Below, in pieces: positions 44,610 through 61,213 of a stretch of 64,000 nt of DNA; the first letter of the stretch is position 1, and every line of letters starts with the position of its first letter. Location: assembly GCA_937927685.1 (NCBI GenBank), contig CALBSC010000088.1:21562-85561 (forward strand), read 5' to 3'. Below the pieces are notes generated by a model that did not search any database, had not been told where the DNA came from, and was given only the letters and a program-made list of their open reading frames with translations. This stretch comes from an uncultured Burkholderiales bacterium. GTDB taxonomy: Bacteria > Pseudomonadota > Gammaproteobacteria > Burkholderiales > Burkholderiaceae_C. A program made the translations under genes and the position numbers.

Positions 44610-46544
44610 TTACGCCTCAATTTGCTCGGTGAGCTCAAGCCACCTGGACTCTAATTCGCTCAATTGGCTTTCAATGGCTTTGAGCCGTCTTCCGTGTTGC
44701 GCAATATCAGATGCTGCGGTGGTGTTCGACAAGGCTTCGTGCAAGGAGTTTTGTTCCTCTTGCAATGTATGCATTTGAGTCTCAAGATGCGAGAGTTCTT
44801 TTTGCATGCTCTTGGTAGGTGCAGGTTTGCTTTTGTTCACAGCAGGTGCAATGGCTGTGGGTTTTGTCACTGCAGGCGCAGCCATGGAAGCTGCAGCCTC
44901 AGCCCGCAATCGCTTGGCTTCATCCAGCAAGTACTTTTGGTAATCGTCCAAGTCGCCATCAAATGGCGCAATGCCCCCTCGAGAAACCATCCAAAATTCA
45001 TCACAAACAGCTCTGAGCAAAGCTCGGTCGTGACTGACCAACATGACAGTGCCTTCAAACTCGTTGAGTGCCATGGACAAGGCCTCACGGGTGGCTAAAT
45101 CAAGATGGTTGGTAGGCTCATCCATCAGCAGCAAATTGGGGCGTTGCCACACCAGCATGCACAGCACAAGTCTGGCTTTCTCACCACCACTCATGCTGCC
45201 AACGGACTGCTTCACCATATCACCGCCGAAGTTGAATTGACCCAAAAAACTTCGAAGATCTTGTTCACGTGTGGCTTGACCAGACAAGTTGCCATTGCTG
45301 GTTAATTTTTTGGCCAATGCAATCATGTGGTCCAAGGGATTGTCAGCAGGGCTCAAGACATCCAACTCTTGCTGAGCAAAATAACCAATATTGAGTCCTT
45401 TGCCTTCTGTGATTTCACCAGAGACAATTTTCAAATCGCGGGCAATTGTTTTGACAACAGTTGATTTACCTTGACCATTGGCACCCAAAATCCCAATGCG
45501 CTGACCTGCCAACACCGAACGACTGACGTTGCGCACGATGATGGTGGGTGTTGCCAACTCCGAGGAGTCAGGTGCAGGGTAGCCAAAGCTCACATCCTGC
45601 ATGGACAGCATGGGGTTGGGCAAATTGGCAGGTTCCTTGAATTCAAACTGGAAGTCCGCTTCGCCCAGTAAAGGAGCCACCTTTTCCATGCGCTCCAAGG
45701 CTTTCACACGACTTTGGGCTTGTTTGGCCTTGCTGGCTTTCGCTTTGAAGCGTGCAATGAATTTTTGCAAGTGGGCAATCTTGTCTTGCTGCTTGGCAAA
45801 TGCACTTTGCTGCAAGGCCATTTGTTCGGCTCGCATGTCTTCAAATTTGCTGTAATTGCCACCGTAGCGCACCAACTTGCCTGCGTCGATGTGCAAGGTC
45901 ACATTGGTCACGGCATCTAGAAATTCACGATCGTGACTGATCACCAACAGCGTGCCTTCATAGCGTTGCAGCCATGCCTCTAGCCAGACCAAGGCGTCCA
46001 AATCCAAGTGATTGGTGGGTTCGTCCAACAACAAAAAATCTGTGGGACTCATGAGTGCTCGCGCCAATTGCAGACGCATTCGCCAGCCACCTGAAAAACT
46101 ATTGACTGGGTTGTCTACCTCGCTTGTTTTGAAGCCCAAACCCAAAATAAGAGATTGGGCACGAGAAGAAGCATCATGTTCACCAGCATCATGCAACGCC
46201 ATATAAGCATTGGCCATGCGTTCACCGTCCTCGGTGTTTTCAGCGGCCACGACTTCAGAACGAGCAGCCAAGAGAACCGTGTCACCTTCAATCACAAATT
46301 CTGTGGCACTTTGTGAAGTTTCTGGCATGTCCTGGGCCACCTGCCCCATGCGCCATTGCAAAGGGATGTGGAATTCGCCACCATCCTCTGTGAGGCTGCG
46401 ATTGAGCAAGGCAAACAAGCTGGATTTGCCCGCACCATTGCGGCCCACCAAGCCTACTTTTTCGCCAGGGTTCAAGGTGACAGAAGCTTTGTCTAGTAGC
46501 AATTTGGCGCCGCGGCGCAAGACAATATTTTTTAAAGTGATCAT
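44610..46544 (-). CDS. ABC-F family ATPase (YheS/Uup-like translation factor)
   Basis: This 644-residue protein has two ABC modules and no membrane segments. Module one has Walker A GRNGAGKSS, signature FSGGWRMRLQLARAL and Walker B LLLDEPTNHLD. Module two has GANGQGKST, MSGGEKARLVLC and LLMDEPTNHLD. A basic P-site-tRNA linker with FIARFKAKASKAKQAQSR joins them, and a C-terminal coiled coil ends the protein. ABC-F proteins of this type act on stalled ribosomes. Codon use is markedly richer in TTG, AAA and CAA than in the genes before the tRNA. It overlaps the prmB stop by 4 bp. Confidence 0.93.
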   Translation of the reverse strand: MITLKNIVLRRGAKLLLDKASVTLNPGEKVGLVGRNGAGKSSLFALLNRSLTEDGGEFHIPLQWRMGQVAQDMPETSQSATEFVIEGDTVLLAARSEVVAAENTEDGERMANAYMALHDAGEHDASSRAQSLILGLGFKTSEVDNPVNSFSGGWRMRLQLARALMSPTDFLLLDEPTNHLDLDALVWLEAWLQRYEGTLLVISHDREFLDAVTNVTLHIDAGKLVRYGGNYSKFEDMRAEQMALQQSAFAKQQDKIAHLQKFIARFKAKASKAKQAQSRVKALERMEKVAPLLGEADFQFEFKEPANLPNPMLSMQDVSFGYPAPDSSELATPTIIVRNVSRSVLAGQRIGILGANGQGKSTVVKTIARDLKIVSGEITEGKGLNIGYFAQQELDVLSPADNPLDHMIALAKKLTSNGNLSGQATREQDLRSFLGQFNFGGDMVKQSVGSMSGGEKARLVLCMLVWQRPNLLLMDEPTNHLDLATREALSMALNEFEGTVMLVSHDRALLRAVCDEFWMVSRGGIAPFDGDLDDYQKYLLDEAKRLRAEAAASMAAPAVTKPTAIAPAVNKSKPAPTKSMQKELSHLETQMHTLQEEQNSLHEALSNTTAASDIAQHGRRLKAIESQLSELESRWLELTEQIEA

Positions 46545-47404
46545 GCCAACAAGGCCGTTTTGGTTAATAGAAGAACCTGTTGATCGCCAGCGCTGGTGGT
46601 CAACCAGACAACATCCAAATCAGGAAATGCGACGGAAAAATGCTCATGCTCATGACCGATTTCAAGAACCAAGACGCCATCTTCGTGGAGATATTGGGGG
46701 ACATCTTGAAGCAGTTGGCGGATGAAGTCCATGCCATCTTGGCCACCAGCCAAAGCCAAATCGGGTTCGGCCAAAAACTCTGGAGGCAAGCGCGACATGC
46801 TGTGTGCATTCACATACGGCGGATTGCAAACAATCAAATCGAACTGGCCTGTGGCATTGGTCAGACCGTCAGATGAAACCAACTGCACCCGTTCTTGAAG
46901 ATCATGGCGTTGAATGTTGATGGCAGCCACGGCCAAAGCCTCATTGGAAATATCCAGTGCTTGTACTCGCATTTGCGGATAAGCCAAGGCCACCAGAACA
47001 GCCAAACTTCCACCACCTGTGCACAAATCCAGCGCTTGGCTGGAATCAGGGTTCAGCCAAGGATCGATGCTTCCTTCAGCCAGCACTTCGGCGATCAGGC
47101 TTCGAGGTATCAGACATCGCTCATCCACATGAAAAGAAACACCTTGCAACCAGGCTTCTTGGGTGAGGTAGGCCAGTGGTTTGCGTGTGTTGATTCGCTC
47201 ATCAAGCAATTCCAAGACGGCTTGCTCGGATGCTGCGGACAGAGAATCATTCAAGGTTGCGGTGTCTGTGTCCAATGGCAAACCAAGTCGCCACAACACC
47301 AGCCAGGCTGCTTCATCTTCAGCGTTCAAAGTACCTTGGCCAAAACTCACATGAGCCTCAAGCAGCGCATTGGCGCAGTGGTCAATCAACTGGGCAGGGG
47401 TCAT
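46541..47404 (-). CDS. prmB: 50S ribosomal protein L3 N5-glutamine methyltransferase
   Basis: This 287-residue SAM-dependent methyltransferase modifies a Gln of L3. It has the family's N-terminal helical domain, [20 protein letters not shown] and PRSLIAEVL, the SAM motif [14 protein letters not shown] and the catalytic NPPY in [11 protein letters not shown]. The layout separates PrmB from PrmC by the RSLIAEVL segment. It overlaps dapE (ATGA) upstream and the ABC-F gene downstream. Confidence 0.92.
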   Translation of the reverse strand: MTPAQLIDHCANALLEAHVSFGQGTLNAEDEAAWLVLWRLGLPLDTDTATLNDSLSAASEQAVLELLDERINTRKPLAYLTQEAWLQGVSFHVDERCLIPRSLIAEVLAEGSIDPWLNPDSSQALDLCTGGGSLAVLVALAYPQMRVQALDISNEALAVAAINIQRHDLQERVQLVSSDGLTNATGQFDLIVCNPPYVNAHSMSRLPPEFLAEPDLALAGGQDGMDFIRQLLQDVPQYLHEDGVLVLEIGHEHEHFSVAFPDLDVVWLTTSAGDQQVLLLTKTALLA

Positions 47405-48573
47405 TCGCTTTGGCTGCTCAGGGAATCGTTTGCCAAGCCTTGCAATATCCGGTGGTAAATGTTTTTCAAAAGATCCACATCTTTCAATCGAACAAACTCG
47501 TCTATTTTGTGAATGCTGTCGTTGGGCGGGCCCAACTCAATGACTTGGGGGCAAATTTGAGCGATGAACCGGGCATCACTGGTTCCACCAGAAGTTGACA
47601 ATTCGGTGTCTATGCCAGTTTCGAGTTTGATGGCTTGTTGAACCACGCCCAATAAATCGCCTGGCGTGGTGAGAAATGGCAGTCCGCCCAAGGTCCATGC
47701 CAATTGGTAATCCAGTTGATGTTGTTTCAAAACAGCTTCAAGACGCTGCTTCAAGTGATCCGAAGTGCTTTCGGTGCTGAATCGGAAATTGAAATCAACA
47801 ACGACCTCACCCGGAATGACATTGTTGGCACCTGTACCCGCATGAATATTGCTGACTTGCCAACTGGTGGGCTGAAAATAATCATTGCCATGGTCCCAGT
47901 TCACAGCAGTCAGTTCCGCCAATGCAGGCGCGAGCAAATGAATCGGGTTTTTGGCCAGCTGAGGATAAGCAATGTGACCTTGAACGCCTTTGACGGTGAG
48001 TTTGCCGCTCAAAGTGCCGCGTCTGCCGTTTTTCACCATGTCTCCAGTTTGATGAACGGCCGTGGGCTCTCCCACAATGCACCAATCGAGTTGTTCGCCA
48101 CGCGCTTGGAGTTCTTCAACCACTTTCACAGTGCCGTCGACTGATGGGCCTTCTTCATCGCTGGTGAGCAAAAAGGCGATTGAAAAATCGGCGTGTTCAT
48201 GAATTTGAAGGAACTCTTCGGTGGCAACCACCATGGCAGCCAAAGAAGTTTTCATATCGCTGGCACCTCGACCAAATAATTTGCCGTCACGGTGGGTGGG
48301 CGTGAACGGGTCTGAGGACCATTGATTCAAGGGGCCGGTTGGCACCACATCGGTGTGTCCTGCAAACACCAAGGTGCGCGCTTGGGGTGATGAGCTTCGT
48401 TTGACAGCCCATAAATTACTGACCCGAAAGCTGTCGGGGCCAAACTGCAGGCGTTCGCATACAAAGCCCAAAGACTCAAGCCGGGCCGACAAGATGTCCA
48501 GGCAACCAGCGTCATCGGGTGTGACCGATGGCCTTGCAATCAGTTGCTCGGCCAGTTCAAGGGTGGCGGACAT
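47401..48573 (-). CDS. dapE: Succinyl-diaminopimelate desuccinylase
   Basis: This 390-residue dizinc M20-family hydrolase releases LL-diaminopimelate from its succinyl form in lysine and peptidoglycan synthesis. It has [14 protein letters not shown] (metal His and Asp), [35 protein letters not shown] and the C-terminal [21 protein letters not shown]. It starts at the ATG overlapping the dapD stop, not at a TTG one codon before. It is part of a dapC-dapD-dapE-prmB operon. Confidence 0.96.
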   Translation of the reverse strand: MSATLELAEQLIARPSVTPDDAGCLDILSARLESLGFVCERLQFGPDSFRVSNLWAVKRSSSPQARTLVFAGHTDVVPTGPLNQWSSDPFTPTHRDGKLFGRGASDMKTSLAAMVVATEEFLQIHEHADFSIAFLLTSDEEGPSVDGTVKVVEELQARGEQLDWCIVGEPTAVHQTGDMVKNGRRGTLSGKLTVKGVQGHIAYPQLAKNPIHLLAPALAELTAVNWDHGNDYFQPTSWQVSNIHAGTGANNVIPGEVVVDFNFRFSTESTSDHLKQRLEAVLKQHQLDYQLAWTLGGLPFLTTPGDLLGVVQQAIKLETGIDTELSTSGGTSDARFIAQICPQVIELGPPNDSIHKIDEFVRLKDVDLLKNIYHRILQGLANDSLSSQSE

Positions 48574-49409
48574 CAATCGCGCAACAAATCGTTGATGCTG
48601 GTTTTTGAACGCGTTTGTGCATCCACACGCTTGACCACGATGGCGGCATACATGCTGTAAGACGCGCCATTGGCAGCCGTTTTAGGGATGTTGCCGCTGA
48701 CCACCACAGACCCGCTGGCAACGCGGCCATAGGTGATTTCGCCAGTGGCTCGGTCGAAGATGGGGGTAGATTGACCAATGAAAACACCCATGCCCAACAC
48801 GGAGTTTTCTTCGATGATCACGCCTTCAACCACCTCGGAGCGGGCACCAATGAAGCAGTTGTCTTCAATGATGGTCGGGTTGGCTTGCAATGGCTCCAAC
48901 ACGCCACCAATGCCCACACCACCCGACAGGTGGACATTTTTGCCAATTTGCGCACATGAACCCACAGTGGCCCATGTGTCGACCATGGTGCCAGAGTCCA
49001 CATAGGCCCCAATATTCACGTAAGAGGGCATCAAGATCGCGCCAGAAGCCACGAAACTGCCACGACGCGCCACCGCCGGGGGCACCACGCGAACGCCAGC
49101 GGCCTTGAATTCTTCATCGCTGAGATTGGAGAATTTGGTTTTGACTTTGTCGTAAAAGCCCAGGTCCCCGGCCTTGATGATTTGGTTGTCGTTCAAGCGA
49201 AAACTCAGCAGCACCGCTTTTTTCAGCCATTGGTGCACGGTCCACTGACCCACGCCTTCACGGGTGGCCACACGCAGACGTCCTGCATTGAGTTCGGCGA
49301 TCACATGATCGACAGCTTCGCGTACTTCGTGTGCGGCATTGGTGATGTTGATATTGGCACGGTTGTCCCAGGCGTTGTCGATGATGTGTTGAAGTTGGTG
49401 CTGAGCCAT
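48573..49409 (-). CDS. dapD: 2,3,4,5-tetrahydropyridine-2,6-dicarboxylate N-succinyltransferase
   Basis: This 278-residue trimeric left-handed beta-helix enzyme succinylates tetrahydrodipicolinate in lysine synthesis. An N-terminal helical domain ([16 protein letters not shown]) is followed by hexapeptide repeats ([40 protein letters not shown] and [20 protein letters not shown]). It starts MAQHQLQ at 49409; a longer open frame upstream runs antisense-like through the dapC end. It lies between dapC and dapE. Confidence 0.96.
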   Translation of the reverse strand: MAQHQLQHIIDNAWDNRANINITNAAHEVREAVDHVIAELNAGRLRVATREGVGQWTVHQWLKKAVLLSFRLNDNQIIKAGDLGFYDKVKTKFSNLSDEEFKAAGVRVVPPAVARRGSFVASGAILMPSYVNIGAYVDSGTMVDTWATVGSCAQIGKNVHLSGGVGIGGVLEPLQANPTIIEDNCFIGARSEVVEGVIIEENSVLGMGVFIGQSTPIFDRATGEITYGRVASGSVVVSGNIPKTAANGASYSMYAAIVVKRVDAQTRSKTSINDLLRD

Positions 49410-49422
49410 GGTTGTTTTCTTT

Positions 49423-50625
49423 TCAGTGGTGAGAGGGTTTGTGATTTTTGACAAATGAAACAATGCGCTGCGCTGCTTCAAGACATTCTTCGGGTTGTGC
49501 CACCAAGGCCATGCGGATGCGGCCCTGACCAGGGTTGACGCCATTGACTTCTCGAGCCAAATAGCGGCCTGGCAACACGGTGACATTGTATTGAGCCAGT
49601 AACTCCCTGGCGAAAGCCTCATCATCGCCACCAGGCACGGCCGCCCACAGGTAAAAACCGGCATCTGGCAAGGCCACATCCAGCACCTGGGCCAACAAGG
49701 GCGTGACTTGTTCGAACTTGCGCTTGTACAAAGCGCGGTTGGCAACCACATGCGCTTCATCATTCCAAGCCGCGATGCTGGCTTCTTGCACCATGCCTCC
49801 CATGGCACTGCCGTGGTAGGTGCGGTAACGCAGAAATGGCGCAATCAATTCAGCATCTCCCGCGACAAAACCACTGCGCAGGCCTGGGACATTGCTTCTT
49901 TTAGACAGGCTGGTGAAACTGACCAGGTTTCTAAAATCTGTTCGTCCTAGCGCGACGGCCGCCTGCAGGCCACCCAAAGGAGGGGTCTGGCCAAAGTAAA
50001 TTTCGCTGTAGCACTCATCCGAGGCCAGCACAAAACCATATTGATCACTCAGTGTGAATAATTTTTGCCACTCTTGCAGGGGCATGACCGCCCCAGTCGG
50101 GTTGCCAGGTGAGCAGACAAAGACCAAACGGGTGCGTTTCCAGATGTCTGCGGGCACACTGTCCCAATCGACTGCGAAATTTTGCGCGGGCACGCTGGGC
50201 ACATAGTGGACCTGTGCACCCCCCAAAAGTGCTGCCCCCTCGTAAATTTGATAAAAGGGATTGGGAGAAACCACCAAGGCCTGCGAGTCGCCATCCAAGA
50301 CGGTCTGGGTGAACGCAAACAAGGCCTCGCGAGAGCCGTTGACTGGCAGCACCTGTGTTTCTGCGTTCAGCTCAACGCCATAGCGCCTGTGCAGCCAGCC
50401 AGTGCAGGCCTGGCGAAAGGCCAAACTGCCTGCGGTGGCCGGGTAGGCGGCCAAGGCCTGGGTATGTTGGCTCAAGGCTTGAATCACCAAGTCTGGCGTG
50501 GCATGGCGCGGTTCACCAATTCCCAAACTGATGGGCAACCAGTCTGGACTGGGCTTCACGTCTGAAAACAATTGTCGTAAACGCTCAAACGGATAGGGGT
50601 GCAACTTTGATAACAGAGGGTTCAT
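49423..50625 (-). CDS. dapC: N-succinyldiaminopimelate aminotransferase
   Basis: This 400-residue class I PLP aminotransferase makes N-succinyl-LL-diaminopimelate. Segments are [28 protein letters not shown] and [14 protein letters not shown]. The PLP-binding Lys lies in [22 protein letters not shown], and [20 protein letters not shown] ends the protein. It is the first gene of the dap operon and its start overlaps, head to head, the ATG-proximal bases of the HPt gene on the other strand. Confidence 0.93.
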   Translation of the reverse strand: MNPLLSKLHPYPFERLRQLFSDVKPSPDWLPISLGIGEPRHATPDLVIQALSQHTQALAAYPATAGSLAFRQACTGWLHRRYGVELNAETQVLPVNGSREALFAFTQTVLDGDSQALVVSPNPFYQIYEGAALLGGAQVHYVPSVPAQNFAVDWDSVPADIWKRTRLVFVCSPGNPTGAVMPLQEWQKLFTLSDQYGFVLASDECYSEIYFGQTPPLGGLQAAVALGRTDFRNLVSFTSLSKRSNVPGLRSGFVAGDAELIAPFLRYRTYHGSAMGGMVQEASIAAWNDEAHVVANRALYKRKFEQVTPLLAQVLDVALPDAGFYLWAAVPGGDDEAFARELLAQYNVTVLPGRYLAREVNGVNPGQGRIRMALVAQPEECLEAAQRIVSFVKNHKPSHH

Positions 50626-50644
50626 GGCTGATATTATCGGGGCC

Positions 50645-50992
50645 ATGTACAGCCACCTCGATCCTTCCCGGGCGCAAGACTTCGCCATGGACAACGACCA
50701 AATGCGCAATTTGGCCGAGACCTTCGAATCCAGCTTGCTGCAAGACTTGTCTGCACTGAGCGCGGCATTGGACAACCCAGATCCAGACCCATTGCGCCGC
50801 TTGTTGCATTCCCTCAAGGGCTATGTCACCTTTTTAAGCAAAGAAGAACTCAGCGCCCAGGTCATAGAGCTTGAAGCCATGAGCCGCCAAAGTGCTGTGG
50901 AACAAGTCAAAACCAAGGTGCAGCAAGTCATTCCCGCTTTGAAAACCCTGCTATCTGAAGTCACACATTGGAAACAAACGGCTTTGATGTGA
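50645..50992 (+). CDS. Orphan HPt-domain phosphotransfer protein
   Basis: This 115-residue all-helical protein carries the HPt motif in RRLLHSLKGYVTFL, with the phosphorylatable His of H-S-L-K-G. Such proteins relay phosphate between histidine kinases and response regulators, but no kinase or regulator is in the window. The start at MYSHLDPSR was chosen because the earlier in-frame ATG at 50624 overlaps the dapC start codon on the other strand; GGGG lies 4-7 nt before. smc follows 59 bp later. Confidence 0.72.
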   Translation: MYSHLDPSRAQDFAMDNDQMRNLAETFESSLLQDLSALSAALDNPDPDPLRRLLHSLKGYVTFLSKEELSAQVIELEAMSRQSAVEQVKTKVQQVIPALKTLLSEVTHWKQTALM

Positions 50993-51051
50993 GCCTGTGT
51001 TTGTTGTCCATCATTTCAAAATTGAATCATTTGTAATTAAAAGGGTTTGGG

Positions 51052-54000
51052 GTGCGTCTTAATTCCATCAAGTTGTCCGGCTTCAAGTCTTTTGCCGATG
51101 CCACCAATTTCATGCTTCCAGGTCAGCTGGTCGGCGTGGTGGGGCCCAATGGCTGCGGCAAGTCGAACATCATTGATGCGGTGCGCTGGGTCTTGGGTGA
51201 AAGCCGAGCCAGTGAGTTGCGTGGCGAATCCATGCAAGACGTCATTTTCAATGGCACCACCACGCGCAAGGCCGCCAGTCGCGCCAGTGTGGAACTGGTG
51301 TTTGACAACACCAGCCAACGCGCAGGTGGGCAATGGAGCCAGTTTGCTGAAATCGCTGTCAAACGTGTCTTGACCCGCGACGGCACCAGCAGCTATTACA
51401 TCAACAACCAACCTGTGCGTCGACGTGATGTGCAAGATGTGTTTTTAGGGACAGGCCTGGGCCCAAGGGCTTACGCCATCATTGGTCAGGGCACCATCAG
51501 CCGCATCATCGAATCCAAGCCCGAAGAGTTGCGTTTGTTCTTGGAAGAAGCTGCGGGTGTCTCCAAATACAAAGAGCGACGCCGTGAAACTGAAAATCGC
51601 TTGAGCGACACCCGTGAAAATTTAACGAGGGTCGAAGACATCTTGCGCGAACTCAATGCCAATTTGGACAAGCTTGAGCGCCAAGCGGAAGTGGCTCAAA
51701 AGTTTCACGATCTGCAAAAACAAACCAGCTTGCGTCAGCACCAGCTTTGGTTTTTGAAGCGAGCAGAAGCCCAAACTGAACAAGCCCAGTTGCACCAACA
51801 CGCAGAACAAGCCGCGACCAGCCTGGAATCCAAAACCGCTGATTTGCGACAGGTTGAAGCCAGCGTGGAAACCATTCGCCAGGCGCATTACGAGGCGGGC
51901 GAGCAGGTCAACCAATCTCAAGGCCAGCTGTACCAAGCCAGTGCCGAAGTGGGCCGTCTAGAGGCCGAAATTCGATTCGTGGTGGAAGGCCGTCAACGGG
52001 CACAAGATCGCTTGGTTCAAATCCAAGCGCAAATGGCTCAATGGGAAAATCAGAGGAACCAAGCGGGCGAGGAAGCACAGGGCTTGATTGACAACCAAGA
52101 TACTGCTCAAGAACAGCTGGCGGTGTTGCGCGAGGAGTTGGAGCTCAAAGGCGAGCAATTGCCCGAGTTGGAGCAATTTTGGAGAGACGCCCAGCAACAG
52201 GTGTTGAGCCAAACCGCCTTGGTCAATGAAGTGCAACAACAAATTCAAGTGCTGGCAGCTGAGCAACGCGGCATGCAAGAGCAAGCCCAGCAATTGGATC
52301 AGCGTCAATCGCGGTTGCAGGCAGATCAGCAATCCTTGTCGATGCCAGAAGACACCCACTTGCAACAATTGAAGTCGCAAATGGATCTGGCCGAAGAACA
52401 ATCTGCCCTCACCCAAGCACAACTTCAAACTTTGGAAGACATGGCCAAGGAAGTGGAGAACACCCGCCGTCAATCCCAAGAAACCGCCAATCAAGAATCA
52501 GCCAAGCTGGTCGAATTGCAAGCCCGTCAGCAAGCCCTCAAGGCCTTGCAAGACAAATTGCGCACCGATGAACGACTGACACCCTGGTTGAACAAACACG
52601 GCCTGGAAGGCTTGCAGCCTCTTTGGAGCAAGGTGCAAATCACCCCAGGATGGGAGCAGGCGCTGGAAGCCGCATTGCGCGAGCGCTTGGCCGCCTTGGA
52701 GGTAGGGCGCATCGACAGTGTGAAGGCCTTCGCCTCTGATGTGCCAGTGGCCAAACTGAGCTTTTACACGCCTGCAGTGGCGGCTTCATCCTCTATCAAG
52801 CACAAACTACCCAGACTGTTTGATCAACTCAAGCTCAGCGATGCAGGCCTGAGTGGCCTGTTGGCTGATTGGTTGACTGGTTGTTACACCGCCAGCAGTT
52901 TGGATGAGGCCATGGCAGCCAGAAACCAGTTGCAAGCGGGTGAACAAATCTTCATTGCCCAAGGACATTCTGTGGGGCTGCACAGCGTGAATTTTTATGC
53001 TCAGGATTCCGAGCAATCTGGCCTGCTCGCTCGTGCCCAAGAAATCGACAATCTGGACAAACAAATTCGTGCCCAAGCTTTGATGAGTGAAGAAGCCCGT
53101 CTCAACTTGTCTCGCGCAGAAAGCTCAGCCGCTCACTCTGCCCAAGAGCGCACCCAAAAGCGGATAGAAGCGACCCAAAACCAAACCAGAGCACACGACT
53201 TGAAGCTGGAATATGCGCGGCTGCAGCAACTTGCAGATCAAGCACGTGCGCGTCAAGGACAGCTTCAGACTGAGGTGGGCGACTTGCAAGCGCAAATGGC
53301 GCAGTTGCAAACCCGCAAAGAAGAAGCCGAGTCGCGTTTTGAATCCTTGGACATGCAGTTGGCGCAAACCCAGGAACGACAAGCTGGTTTGCAAGAAAAA
53401 TCAATGCAAGCTGAGCAACAACTCCACCAAGCTCGAGATGCACTTCGGCAAATGGAGCGCCAAGTTCAAGAAGCCGACTTCAACTTGCGAAGCCTTTCTG
53501 CCAAGTTGGCCGAGTTACAACGCACACAAGACACTGCAACTCAGCAAATGGAGAGTCTGAGTGCGGAACAAACCCGTCAGCAATCCGAGTTGGCATTGCT
53601 CAGCGACAGCGCTGCTCAAGCCGGTTTGCAAGATGCCTTGTCGCTCAAGCTGGAGCGCGAAAGCTTGTTGGCTGCCAAGCGTTCTGAATATGACGACCTG
53701 ACCAACCGTTTGCGCAGCAGCAATGAAGACCGATTGAAAATTGAGCGCGAACTCGACCCCTTGCGTCAGCGCATCGTGGACAGTCAACTCAAAGAACAAG
53801 CGGCCCGCTTGGGCTTTGAGCAATACGACCGCTTCTTGCAAGAAGCGCAGGCTGATGTCGCTCTGATTGAAGCCTCTATCGAGCAAGACAAGGTGAAGTT
53901 GAACGGTTTACAAGCTGAAATTGACCGTTTGAACCGAGACATTCAAGCCTTGGGGGCGGTGAATTTGGCTGCACTTGAAGAGTTGGGTACTGCACGAGAA

Positions 54001-54563
54001 CGCAAAACCTTCTTGGATGCTCAATCCACCGATTTGAATGACGCCATCAATACCTTGGAAGACGCTATTCGCAAGATTGACGGCGAAACACGTGCCTTGC
54101 TGGGTGACACCTTTGAAACCGTGAACCAACATTTTGGTCGCATGTTCCCCGATTTGTTTGGTGGCGGCACGGCCAAACTCATGATGACTGGGGACGAAAT
54201 CCTCGACTCTGGTGTGCAGGTGATGGCCCAGCCACCTGGCAAAAAAAATCAAACCATCCATTTGCTGTCGGGGGGCGAGAAGGCCCTTACTGCGATTGCG
54301 TTGGTGTTTGCCATTTTCCAACTCAACCCCGCGCCGTTTTGTTTGCTCGACGAGGTGGATGCGCCACTGGACGATGCCAACACCGATCGATATGCCAAAT
54401 TGGTCACCAAGATGTCGTCTGAAACCCAATTCCTCTACATCTCGCACAACAAAATCGCCATGGAGATGGCCGAGCAACTCATTGGCGTGACCATGCAGGA
54501 GCAGGGCGTTTCACGCATCGTGGCCGTGGACATGGAAGCTGCGGTCAACATGGTTGAGCCCGT

Positions 54564-54567
<4 letters not shown>
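51052..54567 (+). CDS. smc: Chromosome segregation protein SMC
   Basis: This 1171-residue DNA-binding ATPase organises and segregates chromosomes. The N-terminal Walker A is VGPNGCGKSNIIDAVRWVLG. Glutamine-rich coiled-coil arms flank a hinge at about residues 500-650 (with WLNKHGLEGLQPLWSKV and LSDAGLSGLLADWLTG). The C-terminal signature and Walker B are HLLSGGEKALTAIALVFAIF and CLLDEVDAPLDDANTDRY. The start is a GTG with AAGGG upstream. Its stop overlaps zipA as ATGA. Confidence 0.97.
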
Positions 54568-60279
<5,712 letters not shown>

Positions 60280-60283
60280 TGCC

Positions 60284-61093
60284 TCAGCACACCGTGGTGG
60301 TGACGAAAGAGGGCAGAGGGGGGCTGCCTGCCGACAAGGTCAATACCTCGTAACCCGTCTGAGTGACCAACACCGTGTGCTCCCATTGGGCAGACAGCGA
60401 ATGGTCGCGGGTGATGATGGTCCAGCCGTCGCCCATTTCCTTGATGTCACGCTTGCCCGCATTGATCATGGGCTCGATGGTGAAAATCATGCCGGGCTTG
60501 AGTTCTTCCAAGGTCCCTGGCTTGCCGTAATGCAGCACCTGGGGCTCTTCATGAAACACCTGACCAATGCCATGTCCGCAAAACTCCCGAACAACAGAGA
60601 ACCCCAAACCTTCTGCAAACACCTGGATGGCATGGCCAATATCGCCCAAATGGGCACCAGGCTTGACCTTCACAATGCCGCGCCACATGGCGTCATAGGT
60701 CATTTGACACAAGCGCTTGGCGGCGATAGATCCCTCACCCACGATGAACATGCGGCTGGTGTCGCCATGCCAGCCATCTTTGATGACCGTGATGTCGATA
60801 TTGACGATGTCGCCCTTTTTCAAAGCCTTGTCATTGGGAATGCCATGGCAAACCTGGTGATTGATCGAGGTGCAAATGGATTTCGGATAAGGGTTGTGAC
60901 CGCTAGGGTTGTAGTTCAGCGGGGCCGGAATGGCTTGTTGCACCTGGGTGATGTAGTCGAAGCACAATTTGTCCAAGGCGTTGGTGGTGACACCTGCTTG
61001 CACATGGGGAGTGATGTAGTCCAACACCTCGGAGGCCAGGCGACCCGCGATTCGCATGCCAGCTATGCCTTGTTCGTCTTTGTAAGTAATCAT
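60284..61093 (-). CDS. map: Type I methionine aminopeptidase
   Basis: This 269-residue dimetal enzyme removes N-terminal methionine. It starts ITYKDEQGIAGMRIAGRLA and has NHQVCHGIPND (the His), KKGDIVNIDITVIKDGWHGDTSRM (two metal Asp residues), FCGHGIGQVFHEEPQVLHY and FTIEPMIN with the metal His and Glu. It starts at the ATG at 61093; a longer frame upstream lacks family sequence. It is followed by glnD, a conserved neighbour. Confidence 0.96.
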   Translation of the reverse strand: MITYKDEQGIAGMRIAGRLASEVLDYITPHVQAGVTTNALDKLCFDYITQVQQAIPAPLNYNPSGHNPYPKSICTSINHQVCHGIPNDKALKKGDIVNIDITVIKDGWHGDTSRMFIVGEGSIAAKRLCQMTYDAMWRGIVKVKPGAHLGDIGHAIQVFAEGLGFSVVREFCGHGIGQVFHEEPQVLHYGKPGTLEELKPGMIFTIEPMINAGKRDIKEMGDGWTIITRDHSLSAQWEHTVLVTQTGYEVLTLSAGSPPLPSFVTTTVC

Positions 61094-61146
61094 GGCTGGA
61101 ATTATCTCAGGCCGAACCTGCCCTGAACCCGACCAAGGCTTATCGT

Positions 61147-61152
61147 TAAAAT
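61147..61152 (+). promoter_or_regulatory. Possible -10 box of purL
   Basis: TAAAAT at 61147-61152 lies 61 bp before the purL GTG start in the 120-bp divergent map/purL gap. The -35 match 17 bp upstream (TGAACC) is poor, so this is a weak candidate. No other structure is obvious in the gap. Confidence 0.3.
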
Positions 61153-61213
61153 CTGAGCACATTTTGCCGCTGCGCCTCCTTGGCGACCGCGTTCTTCCTC
61201 ACAAGGCCTGCCC

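Noticed and set aside
44430..44610. tRNA-Lys as an integration site for a genomic island
   Set aside because: No integrase, attachment-site duplication or phage genes follow; the genes after it are conserved housekeeping genes, so a classical island is unlikely.
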